Below, piece by piece: positions 1-6,714 of a DNA stretch of 9,180 nt. A model generated the notes under the pieces. It had not been told where the DNA came from. It searched no databases and saw only the letters and a list, made by a program, of their open reading frames with translations. Source of the DNA: Actinomycetes bacterium. Its GTDB lineage: Bacteria; Actinomycetota; Humimicrobiia; Humimicrobiales; Humimicrobiaceae. The position numbers and the translations under genes were made by a program. The stretch is taken from assembly GCA_030603375.1 (NCBI GenBank), contig JAUVXY010000058.1, positions 1 to 9,180 on the forward strand. Reading direction: 5' to 3'. Position 1 is the stretch's first letter. Each line of letters opens with the position of its first letter.

Positions 1-1
1 A

Positions 2-877
2 GGAAGACCAAGAGCTGCAATGTACTCAATGGTTATAGGCGCTGTTTTAAATATTATACTGGATCCCATATTTATATTTGTATTTAAAATGGGGATAAGG
101 GGAGTTGCCATAGCAACAATAATAAGCCAGATAGCAAGCTGCATTTACATAATCTTCTACTTTATGTCCAGGGAAAGTATATTCCACTTCAGTCCAGCTA
201 TGTTTAAGATAAAAAAAGACTTAATAAAAAATATACTATTAATTGGTTTTCCTTCATTTTTAATGGCAGTTATTGACAGTGTGATATTTTTAATATTTAA
301 CAGGGCAATACTTTATTATGGAAATGATCTTTATATAGCAATATCCGGTATTACAATTAGAATAATAGATTTTACCCTAATGCCAATTATAGGAATTGCT
401 CAGGGTTTTTCAACAATCATAGGATTTAACTATGGTGCAAAATTGTATTTAAGAGTAAAAAGTGTCTTAAGGGAGGCAGTTGGGTGGACAACAGCAATAG
501 CAAGTGCTGGATTTATTATGATTATGTTTTTTCCAAAACCTTTATTGAGTCTTTTCAGCGGCGGTAATGAAATTATTGCAAACAGTGTGCTGCCAATGAG
601 GATTATTGCAACATTTTTACCACTTTTAGGCTTCTTAATAATTGGAGGCAGCTTGTTCCAGGCAATTGGGAAACCTTCCCCTGCTCTGATTATAACACTG
701 TCAAGGCAGCTGTTGTTTTTAATCCCATCTATACTGATACTGCCGCTGTTTTTTGGCTTAAATGGAGTCTGGCTGTCCTGGCCCGTTTCTGACTTTTTTG
801 CATTTTTAGTTACAAGTATCCTTGTATATAAAGAAATAAAAATAATCAACAAAACACTTAAAGCTAAAAGTATATAA
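2..877 (+). CDS. MATE-family multidrug/Na+ antiporter, 5'-truncated by window edge
   Basis: This is the C-terminal part of an integral membrane exporter of the MATE (MOP superfamily) type, which pumps cationic compounds out in exchange for Na+ or H+. The frame is open to the left edge (GRPRAAM precedes the first internal ATG at 20), so that ATG is not the real start; about 290 residues are visible against roughly 450 in the family. Recognisable MATE blocks are the G-x-P-x-x-A-M / LNIILDPIF segment at the start, the following G-I-x-G-V-A-I-A-T block, and late in the protein FQAIGKPSPAL followed by the GLNGVWLSWPVSD helix. The rest alternates long hydrophobic helices with short basic loops, consistent with about 7-8 remaining membrane segments. 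It faces the minus-strand operon end to end, 18 bases apart. Substrate cannot be inferred. Family assignment is secure. Confidence 0.9.
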   Translation, partial: GRPRAAMYSMVIGAVLNIILDPIFIFVFKMGIRGVAIATIISQIASCIYIIFYFMSRESIFHFSPAMFKIKKDLIKNILLIGFPSFLMAVIDSVIFLIFNRAILYYGNDLYIAISGITIRIIDFTLMPIIGIAQGFSTIIGFNYGAKLYLRVKSVLREAVGWTTAIASAGFIMIMFFPKPLLSLFSGGNEIIANSVLPMRIIATFLPLLGFLIIGGSLFQAIGKPSPALIITLSRQLLFLIPSILILPLFFGLNGVWLSWPVSDFFAFLVTSILVYKEIKIINKTLKAKSI

Positions 878-904
878 AATAAAAAGTTTAATTTTTTATA
901 TTTT
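876..904. terminator. Possible AT-only bidirectional terminator
   Basis: An A-rich arm (876-885) can pair with a T-rich arm (892-904) around the loop GTTTAA, with a two-base bulge. It lies between and slightly overlaps the ends of two convergent genes. Either transcript would contain a U-rich 3' arm. The stem has no GC pairs, so stability is poor and the call rests mostly on position. Confidence 0.3.
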
Positions 905-1099
905 GTTTAATTCTTCAAGCAAACCCTTAAGATCAATTCCATACATGCTGGAAATTTCTTTAAGTTTTAATACTCCTGCCTCGTAAGCTGCCATCGGGCA
1001 GTGCAGGCATGGCAATTTGTATTTTGAAAGAATTTTGTCCGAACCGGGTGTTTCCAGAACTTCAGCTAATTTTGAGTCTTCTGTAAATTTGTCTCCCAT
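896..1099 (-). CDS. Small DUF1858 / redox-disulfide domain protein (CxxC)
   Basis: A 67-residue protein matching the DUF1858 family, also described as the hybrid-cluster-protein-associated redox disulfide domain. The diagnostic part is the P-C-L-H-C-P motif at residues 30-35, preceded by a short helical region of the type seen in this family (residues 8-28, ending KILSKYKLP) and followed by AAYEAGVLKLKEISSMYGIDLKGLLEELN. The two cysteines could form a disulfide or take part in metal or cluster binding; the exact role of the family is not established. The ATG at 1099 has an upstream AAGG-TAGGG on the minus strand, about 11 bases away. It lies 86 bases downstream of the isocitrate dehydrogenase gene on the same strand, so it may be the operon's last gene, or have its own promoter (none clear). 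No signal peptide; likely cytosolic. Confidence 0.75.
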   Translation of the reverse strand: MGDKFTEDSKLAEVLETPGSDKILSKYKLPCLHCPMAAYEAGVLKLKEISSMYGIDLKGLLEELNKI

Positions 1100-1185
1100 T
1101 ATTTATAAAACCCTACCTTCTCAAGATGTTATTAAATTCACAAACAACAATTTAAATTTTACAGGCACACAATGTATCACATTTT

Positions 1186-2277
1186 TTAAACTTTTAATAA
1201 TTTTATCTTCTCCACCACCGCATCTGCAACTTCACTTGTACCAACAGCGGTCAGATCGTCCCTTGAAGGTTTCATATCATATGTTACAAATTTACCTTCC
1301 TTAATATTTTGAGCAATTGCAGACTCCAGTAAATCTGCGCACCTGTCTTCCTCGATGTGTCTTAGCATAAGCACTGCAGACAACATCATTGCAATAGGAT
1401 TTACCTTGTTTTCCCCCTTGTACTTAGGGGCACTGCCATGAGTTGGCTCAAACAGCGCAATTTCCTTCCCTATATTTCCTCCCGGGGCTACACCAAGACC
1501 GCCAATTAGTCCTGCCGCAAGATCAGAAAGTATATCGCCGTACAGGTTAGGTAGAACCATCACATCATATAGCTTCGGTTTTTGAACCAGCTGCATACAC
1601 ATATTATCCACTATCCTGTCTTCCGATTCTATTTCATTATACTCAGGCGCTATCTCCTTAAATACCTTTAGAAACAAACCATCAGAGTATTTCATTATAT
1701 TTGCTTTATGGACACAGGTTACCTTTTTCCTATTGTTTTTTACCGCATACTCAAAAGCAAATCTAATAATATTTTCACAAGCTCCTATGGATATTGGTTT
1801 TATACTTATACCGCTGTCTTTCCTAACTTGTATATCCTTCTTGTCTTTTATAAAATCAATGAGCTCAGCAGTCTCATTTTTCCCGCACTCAAATTCTATT
1901 CCTGCATACAGATCCTCAGTATTTTCCCTTACAATCACTAAATCTATATCACTGTACTTACTCCTGACGCCAGGGTAGCTTTTGCATGGCCTGACACATG
2001 CATACAAGTTAAACAATTTTCTCATCATTACATTTACACTTCTAAACCCGGTCCCAACCGGAGTAGTGATGGGACCTTTTATTCCAACTTTGTTCTTTTT
2101 TAAAGAATCAATGACACTTTGTGGCAGCACTGTTCCTTCTCTTTCATAAACTTCTGCTCCTGCATTCACTATATCCCAATTTATATCCACCCCTGTTGCT
2201 TCTACAACTTTTACTGTATCCTCGGTTATCTCAGGCCCTATTCCATCTCCTGGTATCAACGTTATATTATGTTTCAT
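1186..2277 (-). CDS. Isocitrate dehydrogenase (isocitrate/isopropylmalate dehydrogenase family)
   Basis: A 363-residue beta-decarboxylating dehydrogenase. It begins with the family signature [10 protein letters not shown] (7-16). The substrate loop reads [20 protein letters not shown] (79-98): Ser80 and Asn82, with Arg86, Arg96 and Arg117, match isocitrate dehydrogenases rather than isopropylmalate or homoisocitrate enzymes. Catalytic Tyr124 (ENTEDLYAG) and Lys191 (VHKANIMK) are present, as are the metal aspartates Asp224, Asp248 and Asp252 (NLYGDILSD). The cofactor region [15 protein letters not shown] (280-294) carries Lys-Tyr and Val as in NADP-type E. coli Icd, but Pro337 sits where that enzyme has an Arg, so NAD versus NADP is open. 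Expected reaction: isocitrate to 2-oxoglutarate + CO2 in the cytosol. The start overlaps the upstream gene's stop by ATGA, with AGAGGG 8 bases upstream. A homoisocitrate substrate is less likely but not excluded. Confidence 0.87.
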   Translation of the reverse strand: MKHNITLIPGDGIGPEITEDTVKVVEATGVDINWDIVNAGAEVYEREGTVLPQSVIDSLKKNKVGIKGPITTPVGTGFRSVNVMMRKLFNLYACVRPCKSYPGVRSKYSDIDLVIVRENTEDLYAGIEFECGKNETAELIDFIKDKKDIQVRKDSGISIKPISIGACENIIRFAFEYAVKNNRKKVTCVHKANIMKYSDGLFLKVFKEIAPEYNEIESEDRIVDNMCMQLVQKPKLYDVMVLPNLYGDILSDLAAGLIGGLGVAPGGNIGKEIALFEPTHGSAPKYKGENKVNPIAMMLSAVLMLRHIEEDRCADLLESAIAQNIKEGKFVTYDMKPSRDDLTAVGTSEVADAVVEKIKLLKV

Positions 2278-2795
2278 AGATTAAACCCTCTGTTCTTTCT
2301 TACATGTTCAGCCAGACCGCCATCACCTAAAATCTTAACCATAACTTCTGGCAATGGGCTGAAACTTATTTCTAAATTTTTTGTAATATTTTTAATTGTT
2401 CCTTCTCCCAAATTTATTTCCAGCAAATCCCCCTCACCAATTTTATCTGTATCGCAAATAAGAGCAGGCAGTCCAACATTTATACAATTTCTAAAGAAAA
2501 TTCGTGCAAATGATTTAGCTAAAACTGCTCCAGCTCCGGCAATTTTAATTATCGTTGGAGCATGTTCCCTGCTGGAACCAAGGCCAAAATTTTTGCCTCC
2601 TACTACAAAACCACCGCTCTTTATTTTCTTTGCAAACTCAGGATCAGCATCCTCAAGAACATGCTTTGCCAGTTCACCCATATTTGATCTGAGATGAAAA
2701 TATCTGCCCGGAGCAATTAAATCAGTGGATATATCATCTCCAAATTTAAAACTCTTTCCTTTCAGTATTTTTTTCTCTACGCTAAAATCTGTCAT
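2274..2795 (-). CDS. Aconitase/homoaconitase small (swivel) subunit, LeuD-like
   Basis: A 173-residue swivel-domain subunit of a two-subunit hydro-lyase of the aconitase superfamily (LeuD/HacB type). Near the N-terminus is FGDDISTDLIAPGRYFHLRSN (18-38), whose last part is the substrate-specificity loop of the family. NFGLGSSREHAP (69-80) is the conserved substrate-binding motif with Ser-Ser-Arg, and SFARIFFRNCINVGLP (95-110) is the next conserved strand-helix. Length is normal for the archaeal/clostridial LeuD-like group. With the large subunit upstream it should isomerise citrate to isocitrate, or the homologous tricarboxylate pair. The specificity loop is longer than the YLRT or YLVY types described for homoaconitase and isopropylmalate isomerase, so the substrate is inferred from the adjacent dehydrogenase. 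The start overlaps the large-subunit stop by ATGA and has a strong AGGGAGGTG 8 bases upstream. Translation is probably coupled at both ends. Confidence 0.88.
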   Translation of the reverse strand: MTDFSVEKKILKGKSFKFGDDISTDLIAPGRYFHLRSNMGELAKHVLEDADPEFAKKIKSGGFVVGGKNFGLGSSREHAPTIIKIAGAGAVLAKSFARIFFRNCINVGLPALICDTDKIGEGDLLEINLGEGTIKNITKNLEISFSPLPEVMVKILGDGGLAEHVRKNRGFNL

Positions 2796-4051
2796 TTGCT
2801 TAACACCTCCCTGGGATCTGCTATATATCCTTTAACAGCACTCCAGGCTGCAGCAGCTGGAGAAGAAAGATAAATAAAAGAATTAGGGTTTCCCATCCTT
2901 CCTTTAAAGTTTCTGTTTTGTGTTGAAAGGCAGACCTCATCATCGCCAAGCACTCCCTGATGTACTCCAACGCATGGACCGCACCCGGGAGGGAGTATTG
3001 CTGCCCCGCTTTCTACTAAAGTTTTTATTATTCCTTCGTCTAGTGCCTTAACAAAGACATTCCTTGACGCTGGTGCCACTATAAGTCTTACACTGCTTGC
3101 AACTTCCCTGCCTTTAAGTATGTCTGCTGCTATTTTTAAATCACTAAGTCTTCCATTGGTGCAGGTTCCAATAAATACCTGATCTATCTTAGTTTTGTCC
3201 AGCTTGCTTATCGGCACTGCATTATCTACTGTATGCGGTCTGGATACCATTGGTTCTATGCTGCAGCAATCAATATCTACAACATTTTCATATTTGGCTC
3301 CGCCGTCAGCAGTTACTTCCCGGTAGCAGTTCTCCCTGCCCTGCTTCTTTAAATATTTCCTCGTAACCTCATCTGAGTTAAAAATACCTGTTTTTGCTCC
3401 TGCTTCTACAGCCATATTAGAAATAGTAAATCTATCGTCCATGCTAAATCCATCACTAGCTTCTCCGGCAAATTCTATGGCTTTATATGTGGCACCATCA
3501 GATGTAATTTTACTAATTAAATAAATTATCAAATCTTTTGCATATACCCCTGAATTAAGCTTTCCGTTAAAATTCACTTTTACAGTCTCTGGAACCATAA
3601 GCCAGGTCTTAGCCAGCACAAAACCAACAGCTATGTCAGTAGAGCCCATCCCTGTAGCAAATGCTCCAAGCGCACCAGAGGTACATGTATGAGAATCTGC
3701 GCCTATCACTATGTCGCCGGGACAGGTATACGATTCTATTAAGATCTGGTGACAAACTCCTTTTCCGACTTCACTTATAGCCGCTCCTGTTTTTTTAGAA
3801 AACTCTCTCAGTACCTTATGAGTGTTAGAGAGTTCCTTTTTTGGACTGGGAGCAGCATGATCAATAAAAAAGATGGATTTAGAAGAATTTTTTATTTTAT
3901 CAAATTCCATCTTTTCTATCTGGCTTACAGCAAGGGGGCCTGTTCCGTCCTGAGCCATAACCACATCTATGTTTACCACTACTATATCGCCTGCTCCTGC
4001 ATCCCTGCCCGAATGTCTGCTTATAATCTTTTCAGAAATTGTCTTTTCCAA
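2792..4051 (-). CDS. Aconitase/homoaconitase large subunit, LeuC-like [4Fe-4S] protein
   Basis: A 419-residue large subunit of the LeuC/HacA family, which carries the [4Fe-4S] cluster that dehydrates and rehydrates the substrate. The three cluster cysteines are visible: Cys297 in GTCTNGR (295-301), and Cys357 and Cys360 in PPGCGPC (354-360). Other family blocks are AQDGTGP (33-39), IDH at 63-65, GADSHTCTSGALGAFATGMGS in two overlapping parts (117-137), and STQNRNFKGRMGNP (376-389). The start is TTG, supported by a G-rich ribosome-binding site (AGGGGGGA) about 6 bases upstream. It follows the second synthase gene by 12 bases and overlaps the small-subunit gene by 4. Anaerobe-type aconitase, homoaconitase and isopropylmalate isomerase cannot be separated by these motifs. 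Context with an isocitrate-type dehydrogenase favours citrate as substrate. The exposed cluster suggests oxygen sensitivity. Confidence 0.88.
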   Translation of the reverse strand: MEKTISEKIISRHSGRDAGAGDIVVVNIDVVMAQDGTGPLAVSQIEKMEFDKIKNSSKSIFFIDHAAPSPKKELSNTHKVLREFSKKTGAAISEVGKGVCHQILIESYTCPGDIVIGADSHTCTSGALGAFATGMGSTDIAVGFVLAKTWLMVPETVKVNFNGKLNSGVYAKDLIIYLISKITSDGATYKAIEFAGEASDGFSMDDRFTISNMAVEAGAKTGIFNSDEVTRKYLKKQGRENCYREVTADGGAKYENVVDIDCCSIEPMVSRPHTVDNAVPISKLDKTKIDQVFIGTCTNGRLSDLKIAADILKGREVASSVRLIVAPASRNVFVKALDEGIIKTLVESGAAILPPGCGPCVGVHQGVLGDDEVCLSTQNRNFKGRMGNPNSFIYLSSPAAAAWSAVKGYIADPREVLSK

Positions 4052-4063
4052 TAAGATTCCCCC

Positions 4064-5245
4064 CTATTCTTCATCTTCCGACTCAATTTCTTCTTTCCTT
4101 TTTTTCTTTTTTTCTTTGTAATCCCTGTAAATGTACATGAGTTCTTTATCAAAAAGAGACCTTTTTAAGTCTATGGACATTGTTCTTGTCAATGCAAGTA
4201 TTTCATTTGCCTCCTTGTCTGTAAGATCTATTCCAAACTCTTTGAATTTATATAAGATAGTGTGTGAACCTGAATGCTTGCCCACTACAAGCTGCCTTGT
4301 GAGCCCTACCTCGCCAGGATCAAAAACCTCATAATTTTTTGGATTTTTGAGCACCCCATCCGCATGTATTCCTGATTCATGTGCAAATACATTAGTTCCA
4401 ACAATAGCTTTCCAGATTGGAATTGCTCTTGCTGATGCTTTTGCAACATACTCAGCTATTTCTCTAAACTTTGAAGTTTTTATGCCAAGTTCTACATTTT
4501 CAAGATACCTTAATGCCATTACAATTTCTTCCAACGCTGCATTTCCCGTACCTTCCCCAAGTCCATTTACAGCTACAACAATACTTGATGCACCTGCTCT
4601 AATTGCTGCCATGCCATTGGCCGTAGCCATGCCAAAGTCATTTTTAGTATAAATTTCCAACGGAAAATCTACCATGCTTAAAATAGTGTTAATGTTAAGA
4701 AATGTTCTAAAAGGATCGTATGCACTGGCATTGTCACCTATTCTAAATCTGTACGCTCCCTTTTTTTTGGCAATATGTATTATTTTTAGTAAAAATTCTA
4801 AATCTGTGCGAGTAGCATCCTCAGCACTTATTATAAAGTTAAGGTTGTTAAGTTTAGCTGCCCTTATTGATTCCCTTAACTTATTAACTACCCATGTCCT
4901 GTTTTTATTGTATTTCTTTTTTATATGTATGTCAGAGGTAGAAATATTAATAATAATATTTTTTATCCCTGTTTTAGCTGCAAGATTTATATCTTCAGGT
5001 TCAGCTTCACAATAAGCAAACAGCTTGCAGTCAAGATTCAGCTTCACGATCTCTTTAATAATTTCTATCTCCACGGCACCAAGCGATGGCGTGCCTATTT
5101 CAATCTCAGGTATTCCTACTTCATTAAGCATTTTTGCAATCCGAATTTTTTCATGTTTTGAAAATACCACGCCTACCGATTGCTCGCCGTTTCGAAGCGT
5201 AGTATCAATAATATTTATTTCTCTTTTATTTTCTGCTGCATTCAT
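4064..5245 (-). CDS. Synthase B: homocitrate/Re-citrate synthase paralogue with lost metal site
   Basis: A 393-residue protein of the HMGL-like family (LeuA/NifV/Re-citrate synthase), aligning end to end with the upstream gene A. The barrel site is degenerate. The usual RDGEQ reads RNGEQ (metal Asp to Asn19). The HTHND metal motif reads YTKND (Tyr199, Lys201). RYCDT reads RIGDN (168-172). GLGERAGN reads GLGEGTGN (228-235, catalytic-loop Arg lost). By contrast the C-terminal subdomain is textbook: AHESGIHADG (288-297, His294 matching the catalytic His of isopropylmalate synthase) and GKHSG (322-326). The C-terminus is a charged tail, lysine-rich (378-384) then acidic. Alone it should not bind the divalent metal, so it is inferred to act as a partner that donates the C-terminal domain to A. 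The start overlaps A's stop by ATGA, with a perfect AAGGAGGT upstream. The frame is intact, so it is not a pseudogene by disruption. Confidence 0.85.
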   Translation of the reverse strand: MNAAENKREINIIDTTLRNGEQSVGVVFSKHEKIRIAKMLNEVGIPEIEIGTPSLGAVEIEIIKEIVKLNLDCKLFAYCEAEPEDINLAAKTGIKNIIINISTSDIHIKKKYNKNRTWVVNKLRESIRAAKLNNLNFIISAEDATRTDLEFLLKIIHIAKKKGAYRFRIGDNASAYDPFRTFLNINTILSMVDFPLEIYTKNDFGMATANGMAAIRAGASSIVVAVNGLGEGTGNAALEEIVMALRYLENVELGIKTSKFREIAEYVAKASARAIPIWKAIVGTNVFAHESGIHADGVLKNPKNYEVFDPGEVGLTRQLVVGKHSGSHTILYKFKEFGIDLTDKEANEILALTRTMSIDLKRSLFDKELMYIYRDYKEKKKKRKEEIESEDEE

Positions 5246-6465
5246 TTTTGACTTACCTCCTTAGCTGTTAAACTATTACTCTTTTTTGATTTGCCCTTAT
5301 ATGATTTATAAGTGTCAACAATCTCACTATCAAAAAGAGCCCTCTTTAGAGATACCGCCTTATCCCTGAACATTTCTGCCAGTTCATTGGCTTCTTTTTC
5401 ACTTACCTTGTATCCCAATGAATTTAATTTAGAAATTACACATCTGTCGCCTGAGTACTTTCCTATTACTAAAGCACTTTCAAGACCGACATCGTTTGCG
5501 CCAAACAATTTATAGGTTTTATAGTCTGACACAACAGCAGAAGCTTTGCTCTCACTTTCATAAACAAACAAGTTGCTGCCTACTATTGGTTTCCACGTGG
5601 GGATAATTCTGCCGGAAGCAGATGCAACATATTCTGAAAGCTCTCTGAATAATTTGGTGTTAAATCCTAAATCCACACCTTCAATATATTTAAGAGCCAT
5701 TACCAGTTCTTCAAATGATGCGTTACCGGCCCTTTCTCCAAGACCATTTACAGTAGTGTTTACATAGGTAGCTCCAGCTTTAATTCCGGCAATGGCATTT
5801 GCTATTGCCATTCCAAAGTCATTATGCGTGTGCATCTCAACATCAATACCAACAATGTCAATAATAGTTTTTACCTTCATAAAAGTGTCAAACGGATCCA
5901 GGATACCAAGTGTGTCACAATACCTGAGCCTGTCTGCACCTGCATCCCTTGCAACCTTTGCAAAATGAAGCAAAAATTCCATGTCAGACCTTGAAGCATC
6001 CTCAGCATTTACAGACACATACATATTAAAACTTTTGGCATAGTCCACACATGCTTTCATGCTTTCAAGCACCCACTCCCTGCTTTTTCTAAGTTTGTGT
6101 TCTATGTGTATATCAGACGAAGAAATTGAGATTGCTACAGAATCAACCCCGCACTCAACTGATGCGTCAATATCTGACTTTACCGCCCTGTTCCATCCAA
6201 GGACGCTGCAGTTAAGTCCGAGCGATGCTATCTTTTTGATAGCCTCTTTTTCGTCCCCTCCCATCGCTGGAATACCAGTTTCAATCTGATGGACTCCGCT
6301 GTCATCCAACATTTTAGCTATATGTATTTTTTCATCATTTGCAAATACCACTCCTGCGGTTTGTTCGCCATCCCTTAAAGTTGTATCATCAATTTTTATA
6401 TTCTTAGGATCAAGCTTGGCGCCTGCTTTTTGTGAAAATTCAGTCAGTAAACCTATCCCTCTCAT
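5242..6465 (-). CDS. Synthase A: homocitrate/Re-citrate synthase paralogue, metal site intact
   Basis: A 407-residue HMGL-like (LeuA/NifV/Re-citrate synthase) enzyme condensing acetyl-CoA with a 2-oxoacid; oxaloacetate is favoured here, 2-oxoglutarate being the alternative. The barrel is complete: DDTTLRDGEQ (26-35, Arg31 and metal Asp32), GIPAMGGDE, RYCDTLGILDP (181-191), HTHND (212-216, metal His212 and His214) and GLGERAGN (241-248). The C-terminal catalytic segment is lost: the AHESGIHADG consensus reads VYESESKASA (301-310), and GKHSG reads GKYSG (335-339). It therefore probably needs B to complete its active site. A GTG nine bases further upstream (6474) is in frame, but AAGG abuts it with no spacing. 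The ATG at 6465 instead has AAGGGTGAT well placed, so I chose it. First gene of the operon; promoter about 100 bases upstream. Homocitrate synthase versus citrate synthase is unresolved. Confidence 0.87.
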   Translation of the reverse strand: MRGIGLLTEFSQKAGAKLDPKNIKIDDTTLRDGEQTAGVVFANDEKIHIAKMLDDSGVHQIETGIPAMGGDEKEAIKKIASLGLNCSVLGWNRAVKSDIDASVECGVDSVAISISSSDIHIEHKLRKSREWVLESMKACVDYAKSFNMYVSVNAEDASRSDMEFLLHFAKVARDAGADRLRYCDTLGILDPFDTFMKVKTIIDIVGIDVEMHTHNDFGMAIANAIAGIKAGATYVNTTVNGLGERAGNASFEELVMALKYIEGVDLGFNTKLFRELSEYVASASGRIIPTWKPIVGSNLFVYESESKASAVVSDYKTYKLFGANDVGLESALVIGKYSGDRCVISKLNSLGYKVSEKEANELAEMFRDKAVSLKRALFDSEIVDTYKSYKGKSKKSNSLTAKEVSQK

Positions 6466-6480
6466 GTTAATCACCCTTAT
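6466..6480 (-). promoter_or_regulatory. Ribosome-binding site deciding the start of synthase A
   Basis: Read on the minus strand this is ATAAGGGTGATTAAC directly before ATG. AAGGGTGAT matches the 3' end complement of 16S rRNA (AAGGAGGTGAT) at a suitable distance from the ATG at 6465. The in-frame GTG at 6474 lies inside this motif, so it is unlikely to be the start. Confidence 0.6.
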
Positions 6481-6521
6481 AAAAATAATTTAAATAAAAT
6501 AATAAAGATTTAAAATAATCA

Positions 6522-6549
6522 ATATAATCATAAAAAAGTGAGATTATAT
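6522..6549. repeat. 8-bp inverted repeat in the operon leader
   Basis: ATATAATC (6522-6529) and GATTATAT (6542-6549) are perfect reverse complements separated by 12 bases. They fall between the predicted transcription start and the synthase A start codon. This could be an operator or a weak leader hairpin. The region is so AT-rich that chance is a serious possibility. Confidence 0.35.
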
Positions 6550-6550
6550 A

Positions 6551-6616
6551 AACTTTTTAAAAATTCTACATAATTATACTACAATTTTAAAATTTTTGTT
6601 AATTTTTTAAAAAGTT
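6551..6616. promoter_or_regulatory. Pair of similar dyads flanking the operon promoter
   Basis: AACTTTTTAAAAATT (6551-6565) and AATTTTTTAAAAAGTT (6601-6616) are near-perfect reverse complements of each other, and each is itself an imperfect palindrome of the form AAYTTTTTAAAAARTT. One lies at or just after the predicted transcription start, the other touches the -35 hexamer. That placement suits paired repressor or activator sites. A third related half-type sequence, AACTTTTTATAAAA, occurs at 6669-6682. Low sequence complexity limits confidence. Confidence 0.35.
6573..6602 (-). promoter_or_regulatory. Sigma-A type promoter of the synthase-aconitase-dehydrogenase operon
   Basis: On the minus strand TTAACA (6602-6597, one mismatch to TTGACA) is followed after 18 bases by a perfect TATAAT (6578-6573). 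Transcription would begin near 6566, giving a leader of about 100 bases before the ATG at 6465. It is the best promoter match in the intergenic region, and no comparable promoter is evident within the operon. Confidence 0.7.
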
Positions 6617-6714
6617 TTCCAATTTAATCTAAAAATACCAATTTTTTTAAATTTTACAGGTTACTTTTAACTTTTTATAAAATAATCAATAAATCATCTC
6701 TCAATTAAAGGAAA

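Noticed and set aside
430..852. A 140-codon open frame on the minus strand within the MATE gene
   Set aside because: It is antisense to conserved MATE motifs, with no recognisable domain and no independent support.
1017..1304. A 95-codon plus-strand frame spanning the gap between the DUF1858 and dehydrogenase genes
   Set aside because: It runs antisense through both real genes and its translation is low-complexity; no ribosome-binding site evident.
2119..2697. A 192-codon open frame on the plus strand opposite the small subunit gene
   Set aside because: It lies antisense to well-conserved coding sequence, resembles no protein family, and is explained by codon bias of the opposite strand.
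4064..5245. Synthase B as a decaying pseudogene
   Set aside because: Metal ligands are lost, but the frame is intact, the ribosome-binding site is perfect, it is translationally coupled, and the C-terminal catalytic motif is preserved exactly where A has lost it. Complementary selection is the simpler explanation.
4064..6465. A simple split of one nifV gene into N- and C-terminal halves
   Set aside because: Both genes encode full-length proteins that align over their whole length, so this is duplication with divergence rather than a break.
6475..6572. T-box or other amino-acid-sensing leader upstream of synthase A
   Set aside because: No T-box core sequence, no antiterminator/terminator pair and no leader peptide can be seen; the leader is short and AT-rich.
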